Positions 27,303 to 41,415 of a stretch of DNA of 64,000 bases are shown here, one piece after another; the first letter of the stretch is position 1, and every line of letters begins with the position of its first letter. The stretch spans positions 1,529,001 to 1,593,000 of the forward strand of contig NZ_JAUSZK010000001.1 in the NCBI RefSeq assembly GCF_030817495.1. Reading direction: 5' to 3'. Made by a program: the position numbers and the translations under genes. The notes beneath the pieces are model-generated. The model was not told the origin of the DNA, ran no database searches, and saw nothing but the letters and a program-made list of their open reading frames with translations. Source of the stretch: Streptomyces sp. V3I7 (GTDB lineage Bacteria; Actinomycetota; Actinomycetes; Streptomycetales; Streptomycetaceae).

Positions 27303-27345
27303 GCAGGGCCCGGGCAGTGCGTCGGTCGCGCTGCCCGGGCCCTGC
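27303..27345 (-). terminator. 15-bp perfect hairpin after gap
   Basis: GCAGGGCCCGGGCAG (27303-27317) pairs perfectly with CTGCCCGGGCCCTGC (27331-27345) around a 13-base loop, starting 28 bases past the gap stop. No U-tract. It probably reduces read-through from gap into pgk. Confidence 0.7.
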
Positions 27346-27373
27346 TACCGCATCGGTGTGTCTGCTCTGGTGA

Positions 27374-28832
<1,459 letters not shown>

Positions 28833-28870
28833 GAAAGTGCCGACACCCTGCGACGGGTGTCGGCACTTTC
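28833..28870 (-). terminator. 16-bp perfect terminator hairpin after whiA
   Basis: GAAAGTGCCGACACCC (28833-28848) pairs perfectly with GGGTGTCGGCACTTTC (28855-28870) around a 6-base loop, 18 bases past the whiA stop. It ends the uvrC-rapZ-yvcK-whiA operon; a short GTTTCTC follows instead of a U-tract. Confidence 0.85.
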
Positions 28871-28888
28871 ATGCCTGAGGAGGGGGTG

Positions 28889-29878
28889 TCAGCCCACCAG
28901 GTTGTCCGCCATCTCCTCGGTGAGGTTGGCCTCCGTGCCCGGGATGCCCAGGTCGGCGGCGCGCTTGTCGGCCATCGCGAGCAGACGGCGGATACGGCCG
29001 GCGACGGCGTCCTTGGTCAGCGGCGGGTCGGCGAGGGCGCCCAGCTCCTCCAGCGAGGCCTGCTTGTGCTCCATGCGCAGCCGGCCCGCGGCGGCGAGGT
29101 GCTCGGGGACGTCGTCGGCGAGGATCTCCAGCGCACGCTGCACCCGGGCACCGGCGGCGACGGCGGCGCGGGCCGAGCGGCGCAGGTTGGCGTCGTCGAA
29201 GTTGGCGAGCCGGTTGGCCGTGGCGCGGACCTCGCGGCGCATCCGCCGCTCCTCCCAGGCCAGCACGGACTCGTGCGCGCCGAGGCGCGTCAGCAGGGCG
29301 CCGATCGCGTCACCGTCCCGGACGACGACCCGGTCCACCCCGCGCACCTCGCGTGCCTTCGCGGCGATCGACAGCCGCCGTGCGGCACCGACGAGGGCGA
29401 GCGCAGCCTCGGGACCCGGACAGGTCACCTCCAGGGAGGAGGAGCGGCCCGGCTCGGTCAGCGAGCCGTGCGCCAGGAAGGCCCCGCGCCAGGCCGCCTC
29501 CGCGTCACAGGTGGCCCCGGAGACGACCTGCGGGGGCAGGCCGCGGATCGGGCGCCCCCGGCCGTCGACGAGGCCGGTCTGCCGGGCCAGCTGGTCCCCG
29601 CCCGCGACGACGCGTACGACGTAGCGCGAGCCGCGCCGCAGCCCGCCGGGCGCCATGACGATCAGCTCGGAGCTGTGGCCGAAGATCTCCAGGATGTCCC
29701 GCTTGAGGCGCCGGGCGGCCATCGCCGTGTCCAGCTCCGCCTCGATCACGATCCGCCCGCTCACCAGGTGCAGGCCGCCGGCGAACCGCAGAACGGCGGA
29801 GACCTCCGCCTTCCTGCAGCAGGTCCGGGTGACGGGGAGCCGAGAGATCTCGTCCTTCACCGCTGCCGTCATCGCCAT
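28889..29878 (-). CDS. whiA: Sporulation regulator WhiA
   Basis: DNA-binding protein, 329 residues, that acts with WhiB to start sporulation septation in Streptomyces aerial hyphae. The N-terminal part carries the LAGLIDADG-homing-endonuclease-like fold ([20 protein letters not shown] and [20 protein letters not shown]) without nuclease catalytic residues, and the C-terminal part carries the helix-turn-helix [20 protein letters not shown] 29878 overlaps the end of yvcK by 10 bases. Last gene of the overlapping operon from uvrC; this order is conserved in actinobacteria and, in part, in Firmicutes. Confidence 0.97.
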   Translation of the reverse strand: MAMTAAVKDEISRLPVTRTCCRKAEVSAVLRFAGGLHLVSGRIVIEAELDTAMAARRLKRDILEIFGHSSELIVMAPGGLRRGSRYVVRVVAGGDQLARQTGLVDGRGRPIRGLPPQVVSGATCDAEAAWRGAFLAHGSLTEPGRSSSLEVTCPGPEAALALVGAARRLSIAAKAREVRGVDRVVVRDGDAIGALLTRLGAHESVLAWEERRMRREVRATANRLANFDDANLRRSARAAVAAGARVQRALEILADDVPEHLAAAGRLRMEHKQASLEELGALADPPLTKDAVAGRIRRLLAMADKRAADLGIPGTEANLTEEMADNLVG

Positions 29879-30939
29879 GGGCCGATCCTTCCATGCATCC
29901 GAAAAATACGGTCGTACGCGGCGGCCAACAGCTCCGGGTCGTGCCGGGGAGAACCGTCGGTCCGGGCCACGGGCGCCAGCTCCACCGCGGCTCCGAGCCG
30001 CTTGGCAGCCTCCGTGAGCAAGTCGCGGTCGGGCACGGCGGCCTCGTCGGCCAGCACCACGTCCAGGGCGAGTTTAGGGGCGTGTCGCCCCAAAACCTCC
30101 AAATGACGCTGCGGGGAGAAGCCCTCGGTTTCTCCCGGCTGCGGGGCGAGGTTCAGGGAGAGGACCCGTCGCGCCTTCGTCGCCGTGAGTGCCTCCAGGA
30201 GTTCGGGGACGAGCAGATGCGGGATGACCGAGGAGAACCAGGAGCCGGGACCGAGCACCACCCAGTCCGCGTCCAGCACCGCCTCGACGGCCTCGGGAAC
30301 CGCCGGCGGGTCGTGCGGCACGAGGTGCACCGACTGCACCTCGCCGGGTGTGAGGGCCACGGTCGCCTGCCCCCGCACCGTGTCCACATCGTCCGGACGC
30401 TCCGGGTCGTGGCCCTTGACCAGGGCCTGGAGCGCGAGTGGCACGGCGGACATGGGCAGCACCCGGCCGTGCGCGCCGAGCAGCTTGCCGACCAGGTCCA
30501 GGGCCTGGACATGGTCACCGAGCTGCTCCCACAGCGCGACGATCAGGAGGTTCCCGACCGCGTGGTCGTGCAGGTCTCCATGGGACGCGAAGCGGTGCTG
30601 GATGACCCTGGACCAGGTCTGACCCCAGTCGTCGTCGCCGCACAGCGCGGCCAGCGCCTTGCGCAGATCACCGGGCGGCAGAACGCCCAGCTCGTCACGC
30701 AGCCGCCCGCTGGAGCCGCCGTCGTCGGCCACGGTGACGACGGCGGTGAGGTCGCCGGTGATCCGGCGCAGCGCGGCGAGCGAGGCGGACAGCCCCATAC
30801 CGCCGCCGAGGGCCACCACCTTGGGCTGGGCGCCCCGGCGGCGCGGCCGGGCGCCCCGGGCCACGGCCGGGAGGCGGCTCGCACGTGCCTCGGGCATCAC
30901 CCGGCGCAGCCTGCTCAGCCGCGGTGTACGTCTCGTCAT
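29869..30939 (-). CDS. yvcK: Gluconeogenesis factor YvcK/CofD-like protein
   Basis: UDP-sugar-binding CofD-fold protein of 356 residues, linked in other bacteria to cell-wall and carbon control. After an arginine-rich N-terminal extension (about 38 residues) comes [17 protein letters not shown], then [13 protein letters not shown] and [12 protein letters not shown], and [11 protein letters not shown] near 145; [16 protein letters not shown] near 240 is also typical. The ATG at 30939 overlaps rapZ by 4 bases and the 3' end overlaps whiA by 10, indicating translational coupling. Confidence 0.93.
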   Translation of the reverse strand: MTRRTPRLSRLRRVMPEARASRLPAVARGARPRRRGAQPKVVALGGGMGLSASLAALRRITGDLTAVVTVADDGGSSGRLRDELGVLPPGDLRKALAALCGDDDWGQTWSRVIQHRFASHGDLHDHAVGNLLIVALWEQLGDHVQALDLVGKLLGAHGRVLPMSAVPLALQALVKGHDPERPDDVDTVRGQATVALTPGEVQSVHLVPHDPPAVPEAVEAVLDADWVVLGPGSWFSSVIPHLLVPELLEALTATKARRVLSLNLAPQPGETEGFSPQRHLEVLGRHAPKLALDVVLADEAAVPDRDLLTEAAKRLGAAVELAPVARTDGSPRHDPELLAAAYDRIFRMHGRIGPWR

Positions 30940-31940
30940 TCCCGTCCCATGTCCCGGTGGACGACCACCGTCTCCACGCCCTCGGCCGCGAGCCGCGCGG
31001 CGAGCTTCTCCGACATGGCCACCGAGCGGTGCTTGCCGCCCGTACAGCCGATGGCGATGGTCACATAGCGCTTGCCCTCCCGGCGATAGCCGGCCGCGAT
31101 CAACCGCAGCAGCTCGGCGTACCGGTCGAGGAACTCCTTCGCACCGGGCTGGTTGAAGACGTACGCGGCGACCTCCTCGTTGACGCCGGTGTACGGGCGC
31201 AGTTCCGGGACCCAGTGCGGGTTGGGCAGGAAGCGCATGTCGGCGACCAGGTCGGCGTCGACCGGGAGACCGTACTTGAAGCCGAACGACATCACGGTGG
31301 CCCGCAGCTCGGGCTCCTCATCACCGGCGAACTGGGCGTCCATCTTGGCGCGCAGCTCGTGCACGTTGAGGCTGGAGGTGTCGATCACCAGGTCGGCGTC
31401 GCCGCGCAGCTCACGCAGCAGCTCCCGCTCGGCGGCGATGCCGTCGACGATGCGGCCGTCGCCCTGGAGCGGGTGCGGGCGGCGCACCGACTCGAAGCGG
31501 CGTACGAGGGCCTCGTCGGAGGACTCCAGGAAGACGATGCGCCGGGTGACGCCCCGGGTGTCGAGCCCGGCGAGGGACTCGCGGAGGTTGTCGAAGAAGC
31601 GGCGGCCGCGCACGTCGACGACGACCGCGATCCGTGCCACGTTGCCCTGGGAGCGCGCGCCGAGCTCCACCATGGTGGGGATGAGGGCGGGCGGGAGGTT
31701 GTCGACGACGAACCAGCCGAGGTCCTCCAGACACTTGGCTGCCGTCGACCGGCCGGCTCCGGACATGCCGGAGATGATCACCAGCTCGGGGATGTCCGGA
31801 GCGGCGGCCCCGGCTGTCGTGGCGTCCGTACTCACCTGGGCTGCTCCGTCTTCCGGGGGCGTCGGCCGCGTCTGGTCCCGGCCCGCTTCCTCGTGCGTGC
31901 GATCTCGCTCGGCTGTGGGCTGTGCGTCGTGGTCCGTCAT
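30936..31940 (-). CDS. rapZ: RNase adapter RapZ/YvcJ family nucleotide-binding protein
   Basis: P-loop protein of 334 residues; in E. coli RapZ guides RNase E processing of glmZ, while in Gram-positives YvcJ hydrolyses nucleotides. A disordered acidic N-terminal tail (about 50 residues) precedes the P-loop GMSGAGRST (58-66), where Arg replaces the usual Lys. The C-terminal domain contains [17 protein letters not shown] and VVHRDMGRE, the conserved small-molecule/RNA-binding part. It overlaps uvrC and yvcK by 4 bases each. Whether it has an sRNA target in Streptomyces is not known from this sequence. Confidence 0.93.
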   Translation of the reverse strand: MTDHDAQPTAERDRTHEEAGRDQTRPTPPEDGAAQVSTDATTAGAAAPDIPELVIISGMSGAGRSTAAKCLEDLGWFVVDNLPPALIPTMVELGARSQGNVARIAVVVDVRGRRFFDNLRESLAGLDTRGVTRRIVFLESSDEALVRRFESVRRPHPLQGDGRIVDGIAAERELLRELRGDADLVIDTSSLNVHELRAKMDAQFAGDEEPELRATVMSFGFKYGLPVDADLVADMRFLPNPHWVPELRPYTGVNEEVAAYVFNQPGAKEFLDRYAELLRLIAAGYRREGKRYVTIAIGCTGGKHRSVAMSEKLAARLAAEGVETVVVHRDMGRE

Positions 31941-33997
31941 GTCTCCTGCCCCCGTCGTTCGTCCGGGTTGCCCGCAGACACGGGCTCCCCCGAGGAGTCC
32001 GTCGTCGCTCCGGGTTCCTCGTCATCCATGATCTCTCCGGTCGCCGTGTTCACGGCCGGTGCGGCCGCGGGCGCCTGCGCGAGGGCCGCGGCGATCGTCT
32101 CGGCCGTCTTCCGGCCTATGCCGGGCACCTCGCGGATCTGGTCGACGGTGGCGGCCCGCAGCTTCTTCAGCGAGCCGAAGTGCTTGATCAGCGCCTGCTT
32201 GCGCGCGTCGCCGAGGCCTGGCACGTCGTCGAGGGGGCTGGAACGCAGGCGCTTGGCGCGCTTGGCCCGCTGATAGGTGATGGCGAAGCGGTGCGCCTCG
32301 TCACGGACGCGCTGGAGCAGGTAGAGGCCCTCGCTGGTCCGGGGCAGCACCAGCGGGTCGTCGTCGCCCGGCAGCCACACCTCCTCCAGGCGCTTGGCGA
32401 GGCCGCAGACGGCGATGTCATCGATGCCGAGCTCGTCGAGTGCCCGCTTGGCGGCCGCGACCTGCGGCTGGCCACCGTCGACGACGACGAGCTGGGGCGG
32501 GTAGGCGAACTTCCTGGGCCGGCCGTCGGCGTCTTTCAGTCCGCCCTCACCATCGCCCTGCAGCGCCTCCTCGCCGTCGGTCCACTCCCCCGTCTTCTCC
32601 TTCTCGGCGAGGTAGCGCTTGAAGCGCCGCGAGATCACCTCGTGCATGGAGCGGACGTCGTCCTGCCCGGCGAATCCCTTGATCTGGAAACGGCGGTACT
32701 CGCTCTTGCGCTGGAGCCCGTCCTCGAAGACGACCATGGAGGCCACCACGTCGTCACCCTGGAGGTGCGAGATGTCATAACACTCGATCCTGAGCGGGGC
32801 GCTGTCCAGGTCGAGGGCGTCCGCGATCTCCTCCAGGGCTCGCGAGCGCGTGGTCAGGTCGGAGGCCCGCTTGGTCTTGTGCAGGACGAGCGCCTGCTGG
32901 GCGTTGCGCTGGACCGTCTCCATCAGCGACTTCTTGTCGCCGCGCTGCGGGATGCGAAGCGAGACGTTCGCCCCGCGGCGAGTGGCCAGCCACTCCTGGA
33001 TCGGCTCCACCGGGTCGGGCAACGCCGGGACCAGCACCTCCTTGGGGACGGCGTCCCCGCTCTCCTCGCCGTACAACTGCTGGAGGGCGTGCTCGACCAG
33101 GGCCCCGGTGGTGATCTCCTCGACCTTGTCGGTCACCCAGCCGCGCTGGCCCCGGACCCGGCCGCCGCGCACGTGGAAGATCTGCACGGCCGCCTCCAGC
33201 TCGTCCTCGGCGACAGCGATGAGGTCGGCGTCGGTCGCGTCGGCGAGCACGACCGCGTTCTTCTCCATGGCCTTCTTCAGGGCCCCGATGTCGTCGCGCA
33301 GGCGGGCGGCCCGCTCGTACTCCATCTCGTCGGCCGCCTCCATCATCTGCTTCTCCAGGCGGCGCAGATACGTCCCGGTGCGGCCGGCCATGAAGTCGCA
33401 GAACTCGTCGGCGAGTTCGCGGTGCTCCTCGGCGGAGATCCGGTCGACGCAGGGGGCCGAGCACTTGCCGATGTAGCCGAGCAGGCAGGGGCGGCCGGTG
33501 CGGGCGGCGTTCTTGAAGACGCCGGCCGAGCAGGTCCGCACGGGGAAGACGCGCAGGAGCAGGTCGACCGTGTCGCGGATGGCCCAGGCGTGCGCGTACG
33601 GCCCGAAGTACTTCACGCCCTTCTTCTTGTGGCCGCGCATCACCTGCACCCTCGGGTACTCCTCGTTCATCGTCACCGCGAGGTAGGGGTAGCTCTTGTC
33701 GTCGCGGTACTTGACGTTGAACCGGGGGTCGAACTCCTTGATCCAGGAGTACTCCAGCTGCAGCGCCTCGACCTCCGTGGACACCACGGTCCACTCCACG
33801 GACGCGGCCGTGGTGACCATGCTCCGGGTGCGGGGATGGAGGTTCGCCAGGTCCTGGAAGTAGTTCGCCAGACGTTGACGCAGGCTCTTCGCCTTTCCGA
33901 CGTAGATCACCCGGCGGTGCTCGTCGCGGAACTTGTACACCCCGGGGGAATCCGGGATCTCTCCCGGCTTGGGGCGGTAGCTGGAGGGGTCGGCCAT
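31937..33997 (-). CDS. uvrC: UvrABC system protein C
   Basis: Nuclease making both incisions in nucleotide excision repair; 686 residues. The N-terminal GIY-YIG domain shows SPGVYKF and [14 protein letters not shown]; four cysteines follow at about 135-165 ([20 protein letters not shown] and GKCSAPC). The UVR motif near 210-240 binds UvrB, the RNase H-like domain contains [11 protein letters not shown] and VVVDGGQPQ, and a helix-hairpin-helix pair ([13 protein letters not shown]) lies near 630. The C-terminal about 45 residues are acidic and disordered. First gene of the operon leading to whiA; uvrA and uvrB are elsewhere in the window. Confidence 0.97.
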   Translation of the reverse strand: MADPSSYRPKPGEIPDSPGVYKFRDEHRRVIYVGKAKSLRQRLANYFQDLANLHPRTRSMVTTAASVEWTVVSTEVEALQLEYSWIKEFDPRFNVKYRDDKSYPYLAVTMNEEYPRVQVMRGHKKKGVKYFGPYAHAWAIRDTVDLLLRVFPVRTCSAGVFKNAARTGRPCLLGYIGKCSAPCVDRISAEEHRELADEFCDFMAGRTGTYLRRLEKQMMEAADEMEYERAARLRDDIGALKKAMEKNAVVLADATDADLIAVAEDELEAAVQIFHVRGGRVRGQRGWVTDKVEEITTGALVEHALQQLYGEESGDAVPKEVLVPALPDPVEPIQEWLATRRGANVSLRIPQRGDKKSLMETVQRNAQQALVLHKTKRASDLTTRSRALEEIADALDLDSAPLRIECYDISHLQGDDVVASMVVFEDGLQRKSEYRRFQIKGFAGQDDVRSMHEVISRRFKRYLAEKEKTGEWTDGEEALQGDGEGGLKDADGRPRKFAYPPQLVVVDGGQPQVAAAKRALDELGIDDIAVCGLAKRLEEVWLPGDDDPLVLPRTSEGLYLLQRVRDEAHRFAITYQRAKRAKRLRSSPLDDVPGLGDARKQALIKHFGSLKKLRAATVDQIREVPGIGRKTAETIAAALAQAPAAAPAVNTATGEIMDDEEPGATTDSSGEPVSAGNPDERRGQET

Positions 33998-34038
33998 GTC
34001 TCACACCCTACTGTCGAGGGGTGACAGTCCGGCGGGCC

Positions 34039-34047
34039 TGTGGACAA
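34039..34047 (-). other. DnaA-box-like 9-mer upstream of uvrC
   Basis: TTGTCCACA on the minus strand, an exact match to the Streptomyces DnaA-box consensus, 42 bases upstream of the uvrC start. Single and far from an origin; its role is unknown. Confidence 0.35.
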
Positions 34048-34246
34048 CGCCCGCCGGGGCTGACGCGACTCGGCCAGGTGTGCGCCACGGTTGGCCCAAG
34101 GTGTTGTCGGGGCTTGGTCAACACGCTTCAATGCGGGGGAACTCGGGGCCGTGAACGACGGCGTCCGGATCGGCGTAGGGATGTGCGGACGCCCCGGTGC
34201 CGACGGGGTGGCCCCGAAGACCGGTGCGAACGGTCTGACCAGCCGT

Positions 34247-34260
34247 TGTGATCATTCACA
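34247..34260. promoter_or_regulatory. TGTGA-TCAT-TCACA palindrome before HTH gene
   Basis: Five-base perfect arms with a 4-base centre, 15 bases before the start of the HTH gene. It resembles a CRP half-site pair but with 4 instead of 6 central bases, so binding by Crp is doubtful. It may be an autoregulatory site. Confidence 0.35.
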
Positions 34261-34275
34261 GAAAGGCCCCTGTGC

Positions 34276-35262
34276 ATGCGGCACGCCACACAGCACGCGG
34301 ATGTCGCCACCGACGATCCCCTCGCGGCGGCGGAGGAAGCCGGCCGAGCCGAGGAACTGGACACCGCTCTGCGGGGCGGCCCCTTCCACGTCGCTCTGCG
34401 CGCCGCGATCGCCGCTCGCGGACTGCCGCTCCAGCGCGTCCAGCACCATCTGTCGCGCCACGGGGTCAGAGTGGGCGTCACCAGCCTGAGCTACTGGCAG
34501 CAGGGAGCGCGGCGTCCTCAGCGCCCCGAGTCGTTGCGGGCGGTGCGGGCCCTGGAGGAGATACTGCAGCTGCCGGAGGAGTCGCTGATCCGGCTGCTCG
34601 CCGAGGCCGAGGAGCGCTCGGCGGCACAGCGCCCCGCCGCCCGCTCGTACCGGTCCCTGGTGGAGGCCTCCGACGTCCTGGACCGGCTCCACGCCGAGCT
34701 GGGCTGGCCCCTCGACAGCGGCCTGCACTCCCTCGGACACCACGAGCGGGTACGGATCGGCGCCCACCGCGAGCTGGCGGCCCGCGAGTCGCACCACATC
34801 GTGCGGGCCCACCGGGACGGCGTGGACCGCTTCGTGGCCGTCCACCACGGCGACCCGGGCTGCGCGCCCGAGCGCATGACGGTGCACGCCCTGGAGAACT
34901 GCCGCACCGGACGGGTCCGGCTGGACCAGGCGACCGGCGTCCTCGTGACCGAGCTGCTCTTCGGCACCCGGCTGCGCTCGGGCGACACCTTCCTCTTCCG
35001 GTACGGCGTCGAGGACGGCACGGCCGGACCCTCGCGCGAGTACGTCCGCGGCTTCCCCTCCCACGGCGGCCAGTACGCGCTCCAGGTGCGCTTCCACGCG
35101 GACGCCCTGCCGGTGCGCTGCCACCGGTTCGCCCAGCACTCGGCAGCTGCCCCGCGCAGCGGCCGGCAGGAGCTCCCGTTCAGCGGGCTGTACCGCTCCG
35201 TCCACCTCGTGGAGCCCCGCGTGCGCCCGGGAATCATCGGTATCGGCTGGGACTGGGACTGA
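34276..35262 (+). CDS. Uncharacterised helix-turn-helix protein with beta-rich C-domain
   Basis: Protein of 328 residues. An Xre-like HTH can be read at about 35-110: FHVALRAAIAARGLPLQRVQHHL, then VGVTSLSYWQQGARRPQRPE (recognition region) and LRAVRALEEILQLPEESLIRLL. The remaining 200 residues are predicted beta-rich, with conserved-looking blocks HERVRIGAHRELAARES, DRFVAVHHGDPGC and the aromatic C-terminus GIIGIGWDWD. No cofactor motif is recognised. GAAAGG lies before ATG 34276. It is divergent from uvrC across 278 bases. I suspect a Streptomyces-specific regulator of unknown signal. Confidence 0.75.
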   Translation: MRHATQHADVATDDPLAAAEEAGRAEELDTALRGGPFHVALRAAIAARGLPLQRVQHHLSRHGVRVGVTSLSYWQQGARRPQRPESLRAVRALEEILQLPEESLIRLLAEAEERSAAQRPAARSYRSLVEASDVLDRLHAELGWPLDSGLHSLGHHERVRIGAHRELAARESHHIVRAHRDGVDRFVAVHHGDPGCAPERMTVHALENCRTGRVRLDQATGVLVTELLFGTRLRSGDTFLFRYGVEDGTAGPSREYVRGFPSHGGQYALQVRFHADALPVRCHRFAQHSAAAPRSGRQELPFSGLYRSVHLVEPRVRPGIIGIGWDWD

Positions 35263-35335
35263 ACGGCCGGTCCCGGCTCCGTCCGGTCCCGTCGGCTGTG
35301 GCGCGCCAGCGGCCGGAGGCGCACCGGCCCGCTGA

Positions 35336-35764
35336 TCAGGCCTCGGGGCCCGCGACGATCCTGCCCTTGGCGACCTTGACCGGCAGCTCGTTCAGCGGCT
35401 CGGTCGCCGGGGCCTGAAGGACCTTGCCGGTGCGGGCATCGAACTCGCTCCCGTGGCAGGGGCAGATCAGCGTCGTCCCCTGAAGCCGGTTGATGGCGCA
35501 TCCCGCGTGCGTGCAGATCGTGCTGTACGCCTTCAGGGTGCCGTCGTCGTCCCGGCTGACCACCACGTTGTGCTCGCGGTACAGCGTGGCGCCGCCCTTC
35601 GCGACCTCGCTCTCGGCCCCGAGCTGCACGGGTGCGGTCGGCTTCGGGGCCCCTGCTGCGCCGGCTCCGGGACCGCAGGCGGTGAGGCCGAGCCCGGCGA
35701 GCGGAGTGACGGCGGCTCCTCGGAGGACGGTACGACGGCTCGCGGGGGTGGGCCGGGCGGGCAT
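35336..35764 (-). CDS. Rieske [2Fe-2S] lipoprotein, Tat-exported
   Basis: Exported iron-sulfur protein of 142 residues. The N-terminus has a twin-arginine motif (ASRRTVLRG, R10-R11) and a lipobox-like LTAC with cysteine at 30, indicating Tat export and lipid anchoring. The Rieske cluster ligands are C84 and H86 in CTHAGC, and C101 and H104 in CPCHGSEFD, with C89 and C103 available for the stabilising disulfide. No oxygenase domain is attached, so it is a stand-alone electron-transfer protein of unknown partner. ATG 35764 is chosen because it starts the Tat signal. It is divergent from lacI. Confidence 0.9.
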   Translation of the reverse strand: MPARPTPASRRTVLRGAAVTPLAGLGLTACGPGAGAAGAPKPTAPVQLGAESEVAKGGATLYREHNVVVSRDDDGTLKAYSTICTHAGCAINRLQGTTLICPCHGSEFDARTGKVLQAPATEPLNELPVKVAKGRIVAGPEA

Positions 35765-35852
35765 CTGGTTCTCCACGGTTCGGGGGTGGTGCAGGGCGAC
35801 GATACCCGGGGAGATCAGGGCGTTCTCCGGCGGGACCGGGTTGGGGCGGCGA

Positions 35853-35886
35853 GAGACGTAAGCGATTACGCAAGCGTTTACGTCTC
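35853..35886. promoter_or_regulatory. Double LacI-family operator upstream of lacI-pfkB
   Basis: Two adjacent LacI/GalR-type sites with the core AAnCGnTT: GTAAGCGATTAC (35858-35869) and GCAAGCGTTTAC (35870-35881). The outer arms GAGACGTAA (35853-35861) and TTACGTCTC (35878-35886) form a perfect 9-base inverted repeat around both. It lies 63 bases before the lacI ATG and in the shared region with the Rieske gene, so autoregulation of lacI-pfkB, and perhaps control of the Rieske gene, is expected. Confidence 0.8.
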
Positions 35887-35948
35887 CCTGCCGGATGGGA
35901 TACCTTCCCGGCCAGAAGGCCCGCCGCGGCCGCTCAGGGAGGATCACG

Positions 35949-37055
35949 ATGCCCACGATGGCCGACGTCGCACGCAGCGCCGGAGTCTCCGTGGCGACCG
36001 TCTCCCACGTGCTGAACGGCACCCGCCCTGTACTGCCCGGCACCCGTCAGGCCGTGCTGGACGCGATCGACGCGCTCGGCTACACGCCCAACACCCTCGC
36101 CCGCTCCCTGGTGACCTCCCGCACCCGCTCCATCGGACTCGCGGTGTCGGCGATCAGCAACCCGTACTTCACGGAGATCCTCCAGGGCGTGGAGGCCGCC
36201 GCCCTGGAACGGGGCTACAGCCTGCTCATCGCCGACCCGCACGACGACCCCGCTCACGAGCGCACGGTCGTCCAACTCCTCCATGAGCGGCGCGTGGACG
36301 GCATGATCGTGACGCCGTCCGCGGACCCGAGCGCCCTGCTCGCCTACCTCGGCCGCCACGCCGTACCGACCGTGTTCCTGGACCGGGTGACCGACGTCCC
36401 CGCCGAGTCCGCCGGTGAACCGGCGCCGCACTTCGACCAGGTCTGCGCCGAGAGTGCCGAACCCATGGCCCGGCTGGTCACCCACCTCGCCGAACTGGGT
36501 CATCGACGGATCGGCCTGGTCGCCGGGCTGCCGGGACTCAGCACCACGCGGGAGCGGATCACCGGCTACCGCCAAGGCCTCGCCAAAGCCGGCCTGGACT
36601 ACGACGACCGGCTCGTGGTGTCCGGCAACTCCACCTCGGCCGGCGCCGAACAGGCCACCGCTTCCCTCCTCTCGCTCGCGGCTCCGCCCACGGCGCTCGT
36701 CACCGCCAGCAACACGATGACGATCGGCACCCTGCGCGCCCTGCGCGAGCGCGGCCTGACCGTGCCGGACGACATCGCCCTGTGCTGCTTCGACGACTTC
36801 GCCTGGGCGGACCTGTTGTCGCCCCGCCTCACCGCGATCGCACAGCCCAGCAAGGAGATCGGCGTCCAGGCCGTCCAGCTGCTGCTCGACCGGCTGGCCG
36901 CGCCGGACCGGCCCGCTCGAACCGTGCGGCTGCCCTGCACCTTCGTCCACCGCACGTCGTGCGGTTGCCCCGAGCGATCCGCGAGGGGCGGGAGCTCCGG
37001 GCACTCTGCGGACCCGAACCGACCCGAGCAGCCCAGGAAAGGACGCCTCTCTTGA
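35949..37055 (+). CDS. LacI family transcriptional regulator
   Basis: Sugar-responsive repressor of 368 residues. The DNA-binding HTH is at residues 4-24 (MADVARSAGVSVATVSHVLNG), followed by the hinge helix NTLARSLVTSRTRSIGLAV and a periplasmic-binding-protein-like core with SNPYFTEILQGVE, RVDGMIVTPS and PDDIALCCFDDFAWADLLSP. The last about 30 residues are a variable Pro/Ser/Arg-rich tail. ATG 35949 follows GGGAGGA; the upstream ATG at 35895 lies inside the leader and is rejected. The stop overlaps the TTG of the kinase gene, so the inducer is probably the kinase substrate. Confidence 0.93.
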   Translation: MPTMADVARSAGVSVATVSHVLNGTRPVLPGTRQAVLDAIDALGYTPNTLARSLVTSRTRSIGLAVSAISNPYFTEILQGVEAAALERGYSLLIADPHDDPAHERTVVQLLHERRVDGMIVTPSADPSALLAYLGRHAVPTVFLDRVTDVPAESAGEPAPHFDQVCAESAEPMARLVTHLAELGHRRIGLVAGLPGLSTTRERITGYRQGLAKAGLDYDDRLVVSGNSTSAGAEQATASLLSLAAPPTALVTASNTMTIGTLRALRERGLTVPDDIALCCFDDFAWADLLSPRLTAIAQPSKEIGVQAVQLLLDRLAAPDRPARTVRLPCTFVHRTSCGCPERSARGGSSGHSADPNRPEQPRKGRLS

Positions 37056-37963
37056 TCGTCGTCGCCGGTGAGGCACTGATCGACCTCGTACCGCAGGGCA
37101 CAGGCGCCCTCGCGAGCCTGAAACCGGCTCTTGGCGGCGGGCCGTACAACACGGCCGTGGCGCTCGGCCGCCTCGGCTCTCCCACGGCCTTCTGCTCCCG
37201 CACGTCGCACGACGCCTTCGGCGAGGCGCTGCTGGGCGGGCTGCGCCGGGCCGGCGTTGACGTTTCGGGCGTGCAACGCGGTACGGAGCCGACCACCCTC
37301 GCGGTCGCCACCGTCGACGAGAGCGGCTCGGCCGCCTACTCCTTCTATGTCGAGGGCACCGCCGACCGCCTGTTCACGCCGCCTGCCCAACTCCCGGCCG
37401 CGGCACGTGCCGTCTCCTTCGGTACCTGCTCGCTCGTCCTGGAACCGGGGGCGAACGCCTACGAGGAGCTGATGCGGGCCGCGGCAGGACAGGGCCTGTT
37501 CACCGCGCTCGACCCGAACATCCGGGCGGGACTGATCCCGGACGCCGACGCCTACCGGGCACGGTTCAGGACGTGGCTGCCCTCGGTGTCGCTCCTGAAG
37601 CTGTCCGAGGAGGACGCGCAGTGGCTGGGCGGCACCCCGCGCGACTGGCTGGCCGCAGGGCCCTCGGCCGTGGTGATCACCCGCGGCGGGGACGGGCTCA
37701 CCGTGTTCACCCGGGACGGAGGGGAACACTCCGTCCCGGGTGAGAAGGTTGACGTCGTGGACACGATCGGCGCTGGTGACACGGTCAACGCGGCCCTGCT
37801 GCACGGGCTGTACACCCAGGACCTCCTCTCCCCCGAGGCGCTCGCCGGCCTGGGGGCCGACGAGTGGAAGCGGCTGCTGCGGTTCGCGGCGCGGGCGGCG
37901 GCGATCACCTGCTCGCGCGCGGGAGCCGAGCCTCCGTACGCGGGCGAGTTGGGCGATCTCTAG
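37052..37963 (+). CDS. PfkB-family carbohydrate kinase (fructokinase-like)
   Basis: Ribokinase-fold sugar kinase of 303 residues. The first PfkB signature is GGGPYNTAVALGRLGSP near residue 30; the second, containing the catalytic Asp and anion hole, is DTIGAGDTVNAALLHGL near 235. VVAGEALIDLVP at the N-terminus resembles fructokinases. The start is a TTG at 37052 that overlaps the lacI TGA by 4 bases, with GGAAAGGA upstream. A very strong terminator follows. Substrate is inferred only; fructose is likely, but a ketodeoxysugar or ribose is possible. Confidence 0.9.
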   Translation: MIVVAGEALIDLVPQGTGALASLKPALGGGPYNTAVALGRLGSPTAFCSRTSHDAFGEALLGGLRRAGVDVSGVQRGTEPTTLAVATVDESGSAAYSFYVEGTADRLFTPPAQLPAAARAVSFGTCSLVLEPGANAYEELMRAAAGQGLFTALDPNIRAGLIPDADAYRARFRTWLPSVSLLKLSEEDAQWLGGTPRDWLAAGPSAVVITRGGDGLTVFTRDGGEHSVPGEKVDVVDTIGAGDTVNAALLHGLYTQDLLSPEALAGLGADEWKRLLRFAARAAAITCSRAGAEPPYAGELGDL

Positions 37964-38050
37964 CTCGATCCAGTTGTCAAGGTTCGGCTGGACAAGCGGT
38001 TCGCGGGACCGGTGAACCGCAGGGCCAGGGTGGCTGATGGTGGAACGAGC

Positions 38051-38089
38051 GGTGCCCCGCGGGGAGTTCCCGCGGGGCACCACTTTTTT
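38051..38089 (+). terminator. Intrinsic terminator after pfkB kinase gene
   Basis: GGTGCCCCGCGGG (38051-38063) pairs perfectly with CCCGCGGGGCACC (38069-38081), with loop GAGTT, followed by AC and six T. A textbook intrinsic terminator, rare in such GC-rich DNA, between convergent lacI-pfkB and uvrA. Confidence 0.93.
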
Positions 38090-38141
38090 GACGAGGTATC
38101 AGAAACCGGCTGTCGCTCGGCTTCGACGGCTCTGCCGTCGG

Positions 38142-41228
<3,087 letters not shown>

Positions 41229-41415
41229 GCCGGTCCGCACCTTTCTTGAGAGAAGTGACAGGGGCGAGGCCCCCGTGCTTCTTCAGACTAGGGGGAGCCA
41301 CTGACAACGCCGGTCGGATTCCCGGTTGCATAACAATCCCCGACCATCCAGCATGCCCGACGCCACCTTCGACGATATAGCACGCGCATTCGATTAGCGG
41401 GGGCGGTTCACCTCC

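Noticed and set aside
34247..34260. Canonical CRP binding site
   Set aside because: Arms match, but the centre has 4 rather than 6 bases; kept only as a generic palindrome.
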